Origin: Zingiber officinale
Taxonomy: Eukaryota; Streptophyta; Magnoliopsida; Zingiberales; Zingiberaceae
Length of the DNA: 64,000 nucleotides
Reading direction: 5' to 3'
NCBI RefSeq assembly: GCF_018446385.1
Contig: NC_056000.1
Coordinates: forward strand, 77,076,688-77,140,687
Shown here piece after piece: positions 1-11,797 of the stretch; the first letter of the stretch is position 1, and each line of letters opens with the position of its first letter. The position numbers and the translations under genes were made by a program. The notes under the pieces were generated by a model. The model was not told the DNA's origin. It did no database searches and saw only the letters and a list, made by a program, of their open reading frames with translations.

Positions 1-1077
1 TGTCTTGTCTGTCAGCAGGTGAAGGCTGAGCACCAGAGACCTGCTAGTTTACTTCAGAGGATCCTAGTCCAGAGTGGAAGTGGGAGCATATTACTATGAA
101 TTTTATGGTAGGATCCTATCACACTTTTTAGCGATCCGGAAGACTGATTCTCTGAATCGATTAGCTGAGTTATACTGTCGAGAGATTATCAGATTGCATG
201 GAGTTCCGCTGAGCATTATATCTGATAGAGACCCACGGTTCACTTCCCAATTCTGGCAGAGTCTGCAGTAGGCCTTGGGCACACAGCTTCGTTTCAGTAC
301 GGCATTCCATCAGCAGATAGATGGGCAGTCAGAGCGGACTATTCAGACTTTGGAGGATTTGTTGAGGTCTTGTGTTATGGACTTCGGGGACAGCTGGGAG
401 GACCACCTGCCATTAGTGGAGTTCGCCTACAACAACAGCTATCATTCGGCTATCCAGATGGCACCGTTTGAGGCGTTGTATGGCAGACCTTGTCGGACAC
501 CCATCCTCTGGGAGGAGGTTGGGGAGGTCCAACTGTTAGGACCTCAGAGAGCTCAGCAGGAGGCAGGGTTGGTTCGTACTATTAGACGGAGGATGTCTGA
601 GGCTCAGGACCGTCAGAAGAGTAATGCTGATCAGAGACGGAGACCCCTGGAGTTCTCTATTGGTGATCATGTATTTCTGAGAGTTTCACCACGAAAGGGG
701 TGAAGAGATTTGGTTTTCGAGGTAAGCTAGCTCCACGATATATTGGGTCATTCCAGGTCTTGGAGAGGATTGGAGCAGTAGCTTACCATTTAGCGCTACC
801 ACCATCTCTAGCTGGCATTCACGATGTATTTCATGTATCTATGCTGAGGAGATACGTATCCAATCCGGCACATGTTCTGTCAGATATATTAGTTCCTATT
901 CAGCCTGACGTTACGTACGAGGAGGTTCCTGTATGGATTCTGAACTGTAGAGAGCGACAGTTGTGGAACAAGACTGTCCGGCTGGTTAAAGTCGGATGAC
1001 AGCATCATTCTGACAAGGAGGCTACTTGGGAGCTAGAGGATACGATCCGAGCTCGATACCCTCATCTTTTTACTTGA
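1..1077 (+). pseudogene. gypsy pol fragment: integrase and chromodomain, broken
   Basis: This is the C-terminal part of a Ty3/gypsy polyprotein. The zinc-finger tail (CLVCQQVKAEHQRP) is at 1-40. The integrase core follows, with SDRDPRF near 225-245 and GQSERT near 325, then the GPY-type region, the HDVFHVSMLRR motif near 815-850, and a chromodomain end (EATWELEDTIRARYP) near 1015-1065. It is not functional. About 20 codons are missing near 105-125, between the first-Asp region and [14 protein letters not shown]. There is an in-frame TAG at about 269-271, a one-base loss in a G run near 697-702, and TGA replacing the usual Trp at about 997-999. The terminal TGA is at 1075-1077. Confidence 0.85.
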
Positions 1078-1174
1078 GGTATGTGGGTTGGAGTTTCTTT
1101 CAACATTTATACTGTTTGGTTATATTATAGTGTTTGCTATTGGTTATAACAAAATTTGGGGACCAAATTTTTAT

Positions 1175-1187
1175 TAGTAGGGGAGAA
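1175..1187 (+). promoter_or_regulatory. polypurine tract of element T
   Basis: The purine run AGTAGGGGAGAA lies immediately before the LTR start TGTGAGATATC. This is the expected plus-strand priming site of a Tekay-type gypsy element. The 1078-1174 stretch between pol and the PPT is AT-rich and shows nothing else. Confidence 0.75.
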
Positions 1188-4100
1188 TGTGAGATATCAG
1201 AAAATTAAATAAATAGGGTTATTTGGGAAATAACCTTATAAAATTTTTCTGGAGTTTTTAGAAATTTTCTGGGAATTTTTCGGAGCTCATACGACAGGTT
1301 TTAAGAGGACGAATTAACAGGTTCAGATAAAGCATGTTTGGAGTACCCTTTTTGTGGGACTTGATTGAGATTCAACTTAGTGTTTAATTATATAAACCTA
1401 AGTTTTAATCAAACCCGAACCCGATTTCTCCTCATTTCCTCTCCTTCCTCGATCGCGAACTCCCCCGACTCTCTCTGTTTCCTCTCTCTCTCGCGGACGA
1501 GCCGACGCCAACGGAAACCCTTCATCTTCAGTGATCGTTCTCACCGAGTCGCCGGAGGAGCACATCGCTAGCAGCTGATTTTCTGTTCTCCCCGGTTCCT
1601 TCGCATCTCTGCTCTCGGCTATCTCTCTAATCTTCTCGGCGTCGCAGGCACAGATCGGGTCTTGGAGCGAGGAGGGAAGTATGTCGCCTCCTTCAATCTC
1701 CGACGTCTCTTCTAACCGATTGCCGACGCCACTGGATCGATCCAGATCCGCTCGATCCCCGGCGTAGGTAAGCTAGCTTTAACCGGATCTTCCTCTTCTT
1801 TGGCTTTTCTCCGACTCGTGCCCTAGCACAGTCGGTAATTCTTCTTCTTCTCTTGATTCTCTCCAAGTCGTGCCCTAGGTTCGTGGCCGGTGCTAGATCT
1901 TGGCAGATGCTGGCTGATTGGGGGTTAGTAGTATCTTCGATACTTTGCTTTACGAATCGGATCGGGTGACATTTTCTGGAGACAATCAATTAAGGTAATG
2001 TTGGGAATTATGTGGATTCAAGGATCTTGTTAGATTGATTTTCCTTTGTGATGACTTTATTATTGTTCTTGATTTAAGGAAGTATCAGATTGCTGTGGAT
2101 CGATAGATAAGGGCTGTGAGGTTCTGTGATCGTGAGGTGTATCCAGCAGAGAGGTTCTGTAGGCTGTGAGGTTGTTTGTTTTTGGTTCGACAACCACCCA
2201 TCCATCAGTGATCTAGCATCAACAGCAACTGAGATTCGAGGTAAGGTGTAGGGATTTTTTTTTTACATGCTGATGAATTAAATACATGTTTTGGATTAGG
2301 GATAAATTGGTAATTAGTAGTTGATTATGATTAGAAATATAATTACTTATATTTAAACTAATGGAATGATTAGGGTTAAGGCAATTAACCCTAGTTAACT
2401 ATTGGATTTAATTTAAATTTAGATTTCTAATCTAATTGTTGATTAGGGATTAGGTAACTAACCCTAATTAATTGTTAGATTAGTTTAGGAAGGATAATGG
2501 TGACGTGATTAGGGTTTTTGCCCTAATTTAGTTTTAGAGATTTTATTTAGCTATTCTTTTAGATTTAGCTAAATAAAATATATATATGTTGTTTGACGCA
2601 GGACTCTGATTCAAGACGGACGTCTCGACCTTGGATTGCTTGACAGTACCTTCTATTTGAGGCGGGTACCCTTTGACTTATCTTTTTGATAATGTCTTAT
2701 GATATGTATAGTTTATATATAATTACTAGTGGTAGATGGTAGATTATCTCTTCCCTGGTCTTGGCTTAGTTAATACCTATCACATGCTTCTTCTGTTAGT
2801 TGCTTTACTTTAGAACTGGATGCCTTTATCTTTTGCCATGTGTATATATGTTAATAGAGATAGAGGTATTTATTGTGTTTCCCTCTATACTGGATTAGTT
2901 GATAGATATGTTGGATATGTGATATTGGATTCATGTTGTTTATTATCCTTGTTATATATGTGTTTATCTTTTTGGCACCTACACATATGGAGGAGGATAT
3001 GTTCAGGTATGACATACTATAGCCGCATGCACCATATTGCATGATTACATGCTGGGCGATTGACGACTCCATTATTGTTGAGCTCGTCGGCCGGCTACAT
3101 GGACCTCTGCACACGTGACCACTGCATGGGTAGTGGCACAGCACTTAGGGTGTGTATGGTAGGTTGCCCGGTGCTGCTCCGCTAGGACGCTCATGGGTAG
3201 CGTGGCAGGAGCGTGGTAGCACGCCGGGGTCCCTCCCCGTCATTGCGTACCGGGAGATGAGAGTGTTACGCTCCCTCACTATGTTTTAGGTAGGAGGATA
3301 GGTGTACTCCGACAGCATCCCGTTCACTCGGTCACTCATCAGGGGTAGTGACGGCAGAGTGCACGGTGTCACAACCCTACCCACTCGGTTTCGCCATCGC
3401 GTGTGAGACGGTTGACTGGCGTCAGGGGTGACCATGTCATATTGCATCATATGCACGGATTGCATTCTTTATGATTGATGCATTGTGGTGATTGCATATG
3501 ATTGACATGCATACAGGATACATGCTTTTGCTCTGACTATTTTTATCTGTGTATGTTCACAGTCAGTTGCACAAGCCTCGCAGGTGAGTACAGTTTATTT
3601 CAGTTATGCATTTTCTTATTATTTTTGTTATAGACTGTACTTTATGCCTATTCTGGTTATTACAGTTTATTTCAGCTATGCATATATGTTATATTGTTAG
3701 GAGACTGTACCGTAGGTTGTATTGTTAGTAAACTGTACTGTAGGCTCTATGGTTTAGTGTACTGTACCATAGGATGTTACTGGTGGTTATATGTTGCTGT
3801 ACATATCTATTGGATTACCTGCTGAGTTCTTTGAACTCACCCCGTTGTTACTATTTTTTCAGGTTGAGGTCGTCGGGAGATATTCCAGTCGCTAGCCCCA
3901 TTATCGCGAGGATTTTCTTTGTCGGATTATATTTTGATTTTGCATCTTGTATACTTGTATTGTGGGTTTGTATTGTGGACATTGAACATTCGGGTTTGCT
4001 ACTTTGTTTTTCGCTGCGGATTTTCTCATTATTTCATGGATTTTGTTTTCTTCGTTGTAGTGGAGTAGGATGTTTACATATATCTTTGAGGATTCTTTAT

Positions 4101-4311
4101 CATCTTTCTATATTTAACTGCGTGGATTGATTGTATGTTGAACTGTGTGGAATATTGATATAAACTGCGTGGTTTGTTTCTTATTTGTATTGTATTGTTC
4201 CGGCCGTGTGTGGCCGAGGTATAGATATATGTATTCTAGATTCATATTGTCACCCGTACAGGGGAGATGCTGTCGAAATTTCTTCTGACAGGGACTACCT
4301 GGGGTGTAGCA
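1188..4311 (+). repeat. 3' LTR of element T
   Basis: This is a 3.1-kb LTR starting TGTGAGATATC right after the PPT and ending near the GGTGTAGCA at 4303-4311, where copia coding sequence resumes. It has no convincing ORF; short open frames at 1365, 2820 and 3774 match nothing known. Visible sub-regions are a CT-rich, leader-like stretch at 1420-1700, an AT-rich stretch with ATTAGGGTTA-like words at 2330-2560, a GC-rich block at 3060-3420, and TTTGAACTCACCCCG at 3828-3842. The 3' boundary is inferred from the sequence switch, because the 5' LTR is outside the window. Confidence 0.75.
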
Positions 4312-5363
4312 AAACCCTTCTGGTTGGTTTATATGGATGTTTTCTTCAAGACTTCCGTTAAGGAAAACTGTCTTGACATCCACTTGCCAAATCTCATAAT
4401 CCATATGAGCAACAATAGATAAAGGAATCCGGATAGACTTTAAGCATCGCTACCGGTAAAAGGTTTTCCTTTTTCAACAAGCCTTGCTTTGAAAGTTTAC
4501 ACCTTTCCGTTTGTCCTTCCTTTTCTATTGTAGACCTAATGGATTTTACACTATTTGGTGATTTTTCAAGCTCCCAGACTTTATTAGAATACATATATTC
4601 TAATTCTATATTCATTACCTTTTGCAAAGATGCTGCATCTTTATCTTGGAGTGCTTCGTCATATGTTCGGGAATTAGGTTCATGTTTACCAAGGATCTAA
4701 TCCAAAAACTTTACCAAAACATGAATCTGTCAGGTTGCCTAACAACCCTCCCATTACGACAAGACACTTTCTGTAATTGTGTATCATTTGTGATACGTGT
4801 TGTAGTTTTCTTATGGTATCACATCTTGTACAGTTGGTACTAGATTAGACGTGCCCTTTCTTTAAGAACAAATTTACTTATGGGCTTGTGGTTCATAATC
4901 CTCTTCTAAAAAACTGGGAATTGGTGCTAACAATGACCTTCTATTTTTAGGACTATAAACCTCCTTTCGTTCCTCTAAGATAACCCACAAATAAGTGAAC
5001 TCTTGTCCAATTTCTCAGTGTCTCTCTTCAACACATGTGTTGGCCTACCCCAACTCTGAATATGCTTCAGATTAGGCTTACGCCTATTCTACAATTCTAT
5101 GGGAGTAGAGAGTTCTGACTTAGTAGGTACTATGTTCACTTCCGTTTCCAGAGTATATCCTTAAAATGAATTTAGTAATTTTCTAAATAACTCATCATCG
5201 ATCTAATCATTTCCATAAGAGTCCTATATCTTCTTTCTTCTACACCATTTTGTTGGGGTGTACCAGGTGCAGTCATTTGGGATTGAATCCCTACTTCTGA
5301 TAAGCGACTCCTAAACTCACCTAAGAGGTACTCGTCACTACGATCTTACCGTAGTGTCTTGAT
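4312..5363 (-). pseudogene. copia A: integrase C-terminal part and reverse transcriptase start, degraded
   Basis: Reading the minus strand from 5363 downward, the region gives the end of an integrase core (TPQQNGVEERR near 5240-5265, with the catalytic Glu region). Further on come reverse-transcriptase start motifs (MYSNKVWELEKSP near 4560-4610; VAMLK near 4440; DVKTVFLNGSLEENI near 4330-4380; QPEGF just before 4312). Frameshifts and stops separate every block, and the stretch 4630-5230 is barely alignable by eye. The gene is dead. It continues at 16641 on the other side of the Sirevirus. Confidence 0.75.
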
Positions 5364-5506
5364 TGTTGATACAGTTTGACTTGGCTGTTGTTTTGATGTT
5401 GACACTGATTTAAGTTTGTATCAGATATTAATTAAACTCAGACTGATTGATGATCAAGGTTGATCATGAGGAGAGGAAAAGTCCAAGTACGGATACTTGG
5501 CATGCA

Positions 5507-5780
5507 AAGTCAGAGAGGGCTCGGTAGCTCGTTCGCTGGACCGGACGAAGTCGGAGAGGGCTCGGCAGCTCGTTCTCCGGACTAGGTCAGAGAGGGCTCG
5601 GTAGCTCGTTCTCTGGACCGGACGAAGTCGAAGAGGGCTCGGTAGCTCGTTCTCCGGACTAGGTCAGAGAGGGCTCGGTAGCTCGTTCTCTGGACCGGAC
5701 GAAGTCGGAGAGGGCTCGGCAGCTCGTTCTCCGGACTAGGTCAGAGAGGGCTTGGTAGCTCGTTCTCTGGACCAGGAAGA
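5507..5780 (+). repeat. alternating 38/40-bp tandem array in 5' LTR
   Basis: About seven units alternate between two related forms. One is AGTCGGAGAGGGCTCGGCAG... ending CCGGACTAGG (38 bp). The other is TCAGAGAGGGCTCGGTAGCT... ending ACCGGACGAA (40 bp). Together they give a 78-bp higher-order period. The homologous array in the 3' LTR has about nine units. Confidence 0.85.
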
Positions 5781-5819
5781 CGTTAGGGTTTAGGGCTGGG
5801 AGGCTCTAAAACTAACACA

Positions 5820-6155
5820 AGACATTGGATCGGTCTGTTGACCGATCCAGTGATACTCTGGTTGTCTGGATCGGTCGGCAGACCGATCCAGTGATACATG
5901 AGTCACCTGATCCGTCTCGTGACCGATCAGTAACCACACAGAAGCATTCTGTGGGTTATCTGATCGGTCTACAGACCGATCAGAAACGCTGGGACTGACC
6001 GATCGAAAGAAGCGATCGAAAACGCTGGACTCAAAGCGAAGGGGGATCGGTCTGTGGACCGATCCACCCATAGGCCGATCGGTCCACAGACCGATCAGGA
6101 TGAGTCCTGATCGGTCCAGAGAGCTATGGATCGGTCTGTTGACCGATCCACAACT
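5820..6155. repeat. cluster of GATCGGTC/GACCGATC palindromes in 5' LTR
   Basis: Repeated imperfect palindromes have the form GGATCGGTCTGTTGACCGATCC: arms GATCGGTC and GACCGATC around a 3-6 base centre. They are separated by 15-40 bp. They recur in the 3' LTR (15385-15750) and between pol and ORF3 (12498-12775). Open frames rich in D-R-S across these blocks are by-products of the repeat. Confidence 0.85.
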
Positions 6156-7022
6156 TGTTTGTTTCTGCTGCTTCTCTGATTTTTTATGATTCACTTCTGA
6201 TTCACCTGATCAAATCATCTACTGTGAGATTTTTAAGTTACAGGTTGCAGGTATCGTGCCATTAGTTAATTTCAAATGAAGCTCCATCAGAAGAATAAGA
6301 ACAAGTGCCCTTTATGCTGTATTTCACTGCAAGTGATGCAATTCGGGCTTCAACGATCACTGGCCGCGATCAGTTGGACTCTTGCTCATTGGTTTGAGCT
6401 CAGAGACACCAGGGAAGACCATGGATGGTATTGGTGTGAGTTCAGAGAACCAGATGAGAAGCAAGAGTGATTGGCGACGCCTGAGTTGGTTGCAGTGAGT
6501 GATTCGGGACAGTGAGAAAGCAGAATAAGAAGAAGGAAGAAGAGAGGTTTGCTAAGGTTCTGGAAAAACTCTCTGTCGATCAAGAGGCTGTGTGTGTTGT
6601 TGAGCTCTTGGCTGATTCCTTCTGTCTTTACATTTTTGCTTCGTGGCTGTAAGTTCATCTATTCAATCCTTTAGCCACTGAACTCTGTAAGTAATTGTGC
6701 TTCACTTTCAAATCTATTTTGTGATCTTTGTGGAGAGGTTACTCCACCGAGAAGGAGAAACATTTAGCCAAAATTTGTCCGGGTTGTGATCTACCGAATG
6801 ATCAAGGGATCGTCCACCTTACGGACACGCCGAGGAGTAGGGGCAAGTTATCCCTGAACCTCGTACATACTTGTGTAAGCTGTGGGTTGTGCTTCTTTCC
6901 TTGCATCAGTTTTATTTTTGTTTATTTCCGCTGTGCTAACAAGCTTTTGTGAGGAATTGATTGAGTTTTTAGTGGAGGCTATTCACACCCCCCCTCTCTA
7001 GCCATCCCAAGATCCTAAAAAG

Positions 7023-7034
7023 TGGTATCAGAGC
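7023..7034 (+). promoter_or_regulatory. primer-binding site (initiator tRNA-Met) of S
   Basis: TGGTATCAGAGC lies one base after the 5' LTR. It is complementary to the 3' end of plant initiator tRNA-Met, the usual copia primer. Confidence 0.9.
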
Positions 7035-7076
7035 AAGGCGCTCTTCATCCGGATTAACACCCTAAAGAGCAAGAAG

Positions 7077-8666
7077 ATGGCTATGAAGGAAGGTTTTAGT
7101 ACCAATCGCCCACCCTACTTCGATGGAGCAGATTTCCAATATTGGAAGAGTCGTATGGAGTATTATCTCAAGACCGACATCTCCATGTGGTTCTCGATCA
7201 AGGAAGGTTTTACACCTCCGAAGGATGAAAAAGGTAAGGAACTAGAGTCATCGAGATGGTCCGCTGAGCAAACTCGCAAAGGACAAGCCGATGCCAAGGC
7301 GGTGGTCACACTACAATGTGGAATAGCCAAAGACCAGCTTGTCAAGGTAGGTCCATTCGTGAGTGCAAAGGATTTGTGGAACAAGCTCATCGAGCTCCAA
7401 GAAGGAACTCGAGACTCTCGGATCGCCAAGAGAGACTTGTTCCTAAACCAACTACAAAATCTCACCATGAAGGAGAATGAAACGGTAAGTGAACTACATG
7501 GAAGGTTCAAGGAGATCATCAATGGTCTTCATTCCGTGGATGAACGCGTAGAAAATCGTGATCTCGTAAGGTACGCTCTCAAAGCTTTTCCAAGGAATGC
7601 CTTGTGGTCATCTATGGTAGATGCCTACAAGGTCTCCAAGGACCTCTCAATTGTTAAGTTAGATGAATTCTTTTGTGAAATGGAACTTCATGAGCTTGCT
7701 AACAAGGGTCAAAAAGAGCAAGGTATTGCTTTAGTTGCAGCAGAAAAGAGCAAGGATGGAAGGAGGAAGAAAGAAAAGAAGAAGGAGAAAGAAATTTCTA
7801 CATCCTCATCCTCCTCCGAGTCCGATGATGAAAGAGGATCATCATCAAGCGAGATGGCCAACTTCGTGAGAAGAATCATGAGAAGGAGCCGAAGATACAA
7901 AGGGAAAGGTAAGTCTATTGATCAAAATATTGATAAGACTAACGTTACTTGTTATGAGTGTAGCAAGAAAGGACACTATCGGAGCGAGTGTCCAAAACTC
8001 AAGAAGAAGGAAGAAAGGGCCAAGAAGAAGAAAGCTCTCAAAGCTTCTTGGGATGAATCCTCCTCAAGCTCATCGGAGGAAGAGAAGGAGAAAAGCACTC
8101 GTCAATTAGCACTCATGGCAAGGGAGGAATCAGACTCCGGAAGTGATACATCAACCACGGCTTCATCATCTTCGGATGATGAAGAGGTAACTTCTCCACA
8201 TTTAGAAAAATGCTATAAGACTATTGCTCATTTATCTACACTGCTTAAGAAATCAAAAACTGAAATCAAATTATTAAAAGAAGAAGTAGAACACTTGAAG
8301 ACTCTTAGGGAAGATGAGGTTGATGACCTTCATCAAGAGCTTCTTGAGGATGAAAATAATGCCCTAAAGAGTGAAGTTGAGAAACTCAAGAAAATGCTTG
8401 AGAAATTCTCAACTAGCTCTAAGACCTTAGATATGATTCTAGATGCCCAAAGGGCGGTCTACAACAAGGCTGGATTAGGATACCAACCTAAGGAGTCTAG
8501 TTTCATTTCCTTAGTGTCTAGAACCCAATTTCATAGATCACATGCTTCTAGGGTTCATGAGACTAGGAAGGGTGTGACCAAGGCATGGGTTCCTAGGTCT
8601 TTCATTGTAGATGCATTAGGTCCCAAGATTTGGGTACCTAAAACATCTATCTTTCGTGTCTTGTAG
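7077..8666 (+). CDS. gag: Sirevirus gag (529 aa)
   Basis: This is the capsid/nucleocapsid polyprotein of element S. The ATG at 7077 follows the PBS by about 40 bp and the frame stays open to TAG at 8664. The N-terminal ~200 residues are the copia gag (UBN2-like) domain. A Lys/Glu/Ser-rich linker follows (around 225-285), then a CCHC zinc knuckle CYECSKKGHYRSEC at about residues 292-305. A second acidic Ser-rich stretch (325-370) precedes a predicted coiled coil rich in heptad Leu/Glu/Lys at about 375-445. The long C-terminal extension with coiled coil is characteristic of Sireviruses. The TAG separates gag from the protease frame, which continues in the same frame; it could be a mutation or a readthrough site. 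Confidence 0.9.
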   Translation: MAMKEGFSTNRPPYFDGADFQYWKSRMEYYLKTDISMWFSIKEGFTPPKDEKGKELESSRWSAEQTRKGQADAKAVVTLQCGIAKDQLVKVGPFVSAKDLWNKLIELQEGTRDSRIAKRDLFLNQLQNLTMKENETVSELHGRFKEIINGLHSVDERVENRDLVRYALKAFPRNALWSSMVDAYKVSKDLSIVKLDEFFCEMELHELANKGQKEQGIALVAAEKSKDGRRKKEKKKEKEISTSSSSSESDDERGSSSSEMANFVRRIMRRSRRYKGKGKSIDQNIDKTNVTCYECSKKGHYRSECPKLKKKEERAKKKKALKASWDESSSSSSEEEKEKSTRQLALMAREESDSGSDTSTTASSSSDDEEVTSPHLEKCYKTIAHLSTLLKKSKTEIKLLKEEVEHLKTLREDEVDDLHQELLEDENNALKSEVEKLKKMLEKFSTSSKTLDMILDAQRAVYNKAGLGYQPKESSFISLVSRTQFHRSHASRVHETRKGVTKAWVPRSFIVDALGPKIWVPKTSIFRVL

Positions 8667-11600
8667 GCATTTGTCAAGGGGGAGCATCTATCAACTTGGT
8701 TTGTTGATAGTGGATGCTCCAAGCACATGACCAGGGACAAGTCACTCTTTACTACCCTTCAAAACAAAAATAGAGGTAATGTGTCCTTTGGTAATAATGG
8801 TAGCCTTAAGGTTATAGGAGTTGGAGATATTCAAATATCCGAATGTCTCCAAATCAAAAATGTCTTTCTAGTCAAGGGGATGACTTTTAATCTCCTAAGT
8901 GTCAGCCAATTGTGTGATACGGGTTACACAATTGAGTTTCATTCAAGTCAATGTCTGGTCAAACACATTGACACACTTGATACGGTACTAGTAGGCACAA
9001 GGGTAGATAACATTTACCAAGTATCTTTTAAAAGTACTACTAATGCCTCTGCTAAGTGTTTCATGTCAAAAGAAGAAGAATCATGGTTGTGGCATAGAAG
9101 ATTGGCCCACGTAAACATAAAGAATATTCGAAAGCTGGCCTACAAAGGATTAGTGCGAGACTTACCAAGCATCAAGTATCAAAAGACAAAATTATGTGAT
9201 GCATGTCAAAAGGGTAAGCAAACAAAAGCGGCTCATAAAGGTAAAAACACTGTAAGTACATCTACTGCTTTAGATTTATTGCATATGGATTTGTTTGATT
9301 GCAGTAATGTTATTTCATTGAATGGGAGTAGATACTGTTTAGTGATCATTGATGATTTTACTAGATATACATGGACTTTCTTTTTGAAAAATAAGGATCA
9401 AACCATAGATATTTTCGTTTCTTTTTGTAGAAGAACTGAAAATAAAAAATCAACAACGATTAAAACAATTAGAAGTGATCATGGTGGAGAATTTCAAAAC
9501 CATAGATTTTTAGAGTTTTGCCAAGAAAAAGGATATAGGCATGAGTTCTCTACTCCAAGGACCCCACAACAAAATGGGGTTGTGGAGAGAAAGAACCGAG
9601 TTTTGCAAGAGGCTGCACGAAGCATGCTCAATGAGTACTCATTACCGAGCTACTTATGGGCTGAAGCCCTTGCTATGTGCAAAACCGAGTCTTGATACAT
9701 AGGTTTTTAGGAAAGACCCCCCATGAACTTTGGTTTGGGAAACCCCCTACAATTAAACATCTTAGGGTGTTTGGTTGTAAGGTGTTTATCTTGAACACCA
9801 AGGATCATCTTGGAAAGTTCACGGCTAAGGCTGACGAAGGGATACTAGTCGGGTACTCTCTAACCAGCAAAGCCTATCGAGTCTATAACAATAGGACTAA
9901 ATTGATTGAAGAGTCCTCTGATGTAGCATTTGAAGAAATCCCTAAATCAAATGATCAATCAAGGGATGTAGGAGAAATTCAATTTGAACTTAGAAATCTA
10001 AGTTTAAATGATCAAAACATAGAAAGAGTCGAAGTTGACTCCGATGACGATGAGCAAAGGCAAGAGAGGACTCAGTCTGATCCTTTACCTGATACTGAGC
10101 CCTTGCCTGTGTCTAGTGAGACCATTCATGAGGCACCGCCAACACCAAGGCAATCTAGGATAACCTCTAGTCATCCCCAAGACCAGATTGTGGGAGACAT
10201 TCAACAAGGGGTTAGGACTAGGTCATTCTTTAGAAATGAGTCTAATGAGGTCGCTTTAATCTCAGAAATTGAACCAAAATTAGTTGATGAGGCATTGCAC
10301 GATCCTGATTGGATCATAGCTATGCAAGATGAGTTAGGTCAATTTGAAAGGAGCCAAGTGTGGGACTTAGTTCCTAGACCTAAGAAGACCACCATTATTG
10401 GAACCAAATGGGTTTTCAAAAATAAGTTAAAACAAAAGGGAGAAGTAGTAAGAAACAAGGCAAGACTTGTAGCCAAGGGCTATAGTCAAGTTGAAGGCCT
10501 CGATTATGATGAGACTTATGCTCCCGTGGCCCGATTAGAGTCCATTCGTTTAATGTTAGCTTTTGCTGCACATAGAGGCTTCAAGCTATATCAAATGGGC
10601 GTCAAATCAGCCTTCTTAAATGGTTTCATTAAAGAATAGGTCTATGTTGAACAACCACCGGGGTTTGTGAATACCGAAGCTCCAAACCACGTGTACAAGC
10701 TCAAGAAAGCTCTTTATGGGCTTAAACAAGCACCTCGAGCATGGTACGAAAGGTTGTCAACTTACCTATTAGAAAAGGGTTTTGTGAGAGGTCAAATAGA
10801 CCCAACACTTTTTCTGCGTAGAGATGGTGAAAACATATTTGTAGCTCAGGTGTATGTCGATGACATAATTTGTGGCTCAAATAACAAGGGTTATTTGAAT
10901 GAGTTTATCACTCACATGGAAAGTGAGTTTGAAATGAGTCTGGTGGGAGAATTGACATTCTTCCTTGGACTTGAAATCAAACAAACTCGAGATGGCATTT
11001 ATGTCCATCAAACAAAATACACTCAAGAGATGCTCAAGAAATTCAAAATGAGTGACTCTAAGGAAGTATCCACTCCAATGGCGACGAACACTCGCCTAGA
11101 CAATGATGAGAATGGAAAACCAGTTGATCTAACGCAATATAGAAGCATGATTGGTAGTCTTCTATATCTCACAGCTAGTCGACCTGACATACTTTTTGCT
11201 GTGGGCATGTGCGCTAGATATCAAGTCTGTGCCAAGGAATCTCATTTAATTGCAGTTAAGAGAATATTGAGATACCTCAAGGGCACAATTAGAGTAGGTC
11301 TATGGTACCCTCGTACGGAGTCTTTTGACTTGATAGGCTATACCGACTCCGATTATACTGGGTGCAAATTGGATCGGAAAAGCACTAGTGGGGGTTGCCA
11401 ATTTTTAGGTTCATCATTGGTTAGTTGGTCAAGTCGGAAGCAACATTGTGTTGCTCTCTCCACAACCGAGGCTGAATACATTGCCATGGGAGAGAGTGTA
11501 TCACAATTGTTGTGGATGATCCACACTCTAGAGGATTATGGGCTTTCGTATAAGGGAGTGCAAGTGTTGTGTGACAACATCAGCACAATAAACCTGACAA

Positions 11601-11797
11601 AAAACCCAGTCCATCATTCAAGGACCAAACATATTGAAGTGCGTCACCACTTCATTAGAGATCACGTAGCTAGGGGAGACATTGCACTCACCTATGTTGA
11701 GTCAAAGTTAAACCTAGCTGATATTTTCACCAAACCTCTTCCGGAAAATGAATTTAGTCATTTGAGGAGAGAATTGGGAATGTGTTTGGCTCAATAG
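8667..11797 (+). pseudogene. pol: Sirevirus pol (PR-IN-RT-RNaseH), lightly broken
   Basis: Pol continues in frame after the gag TAG. Protease: DSGCSKHM at 8706-8729. Integrase: an HHCC region (HRRLAHVN...CDACQKGK) near 9092-9225, then the core with HMDLFD near 9285, RSDHGGEF near 9472 and TPQQNGVVER near 9565-9595. Reverse transcriptase: [13 protein letters not shown] near 10460 and YVDDII near 10855. RNase H: TDSDYTGC near 11343 and STTEAEYIA near 11460. Defects: a frameshift/deletion at about 9672-9690 in the integrase, TAG at 10637-10639 replacing a Glu codon, and the first catalytic RT Asp of the MDVK motif changed to Gly (codon 10598-10600). The last stop is at 11795. Apart from these, the sequence is well preserved. 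Confidence 0.9.

Larger units (their letters stand above)
1..4311 (+). mobile_element. Ty3/gypsy chromovirus (Tekay-like), 3' part (element T)
   Basis: The window opens inside the pol gene of a Ty3/gypsy element. It continues through integrase, a chromodomain-type tail, a polypurine tract and a 3.1-kb 3' LTR that begins TGTGAGATATC. The order integrase-chromodomain-PPT-long LTR and the LTR start are typical of the Tekay/Del chromovirus lineage. The sequence changes abruptly at 4311/4312 to minus-strand copia coding sequence, so T most likely inserted into copia element A. The expected duplicated 5 bp would be 4312-4316 (AAACC), but its partner lies left of the window and cannot be checked. 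Confidence 0.85.
5364..7021 (+). repeat. 5' LTR of Sirevirus S
   Basis: This 1,658-bp direct repeat matches 14845-16640. It begins TGTTGATACAG and ends GATCCTAAAA, where the 3' copy ends GATCCTAACA, so the terminal CA is mutated here. It contains a 38/40-bp minisatellite (5507-5780) and a palindrome cluster (5820-6155). Another conserved stretch lies at 6276-6470 and recurs at 15876-16070; its open frame is only LTR sequence. A C-run followed by TCTCTAG precedes the 3' end. Confidence 0.9.

Noticed and set aside
2330-2560. Telomere-like ATTAGGGTTA words
   Set aside because: They are scattered and not in tandem TTTAGGG arrays; they belong to AT-rich LTR sequence of element T.
5820-6155. Regularly spaced palindromes looking like a CRISPR array
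   Set aside because: Spacing is irregular, units vary, the same palindromes lie in both LTRs and inside the retrotransposon, and the DNA is plant nuclear.
5790-6194. Open frames rich in Asp-Arg-Ser (also at 15383-15800)
   Set aside because: They are translations of the GATCGGTC palindromes inside LTRs, appear in more than one frame, and have no start context or homology.
6276-6470. A conserved 64-codon ORF, repeated at 15876-16070
   Set aside because: It is duplicated only because it lies in the two LTRs; it has no recognisable protein features and lies upstream of the PBS.
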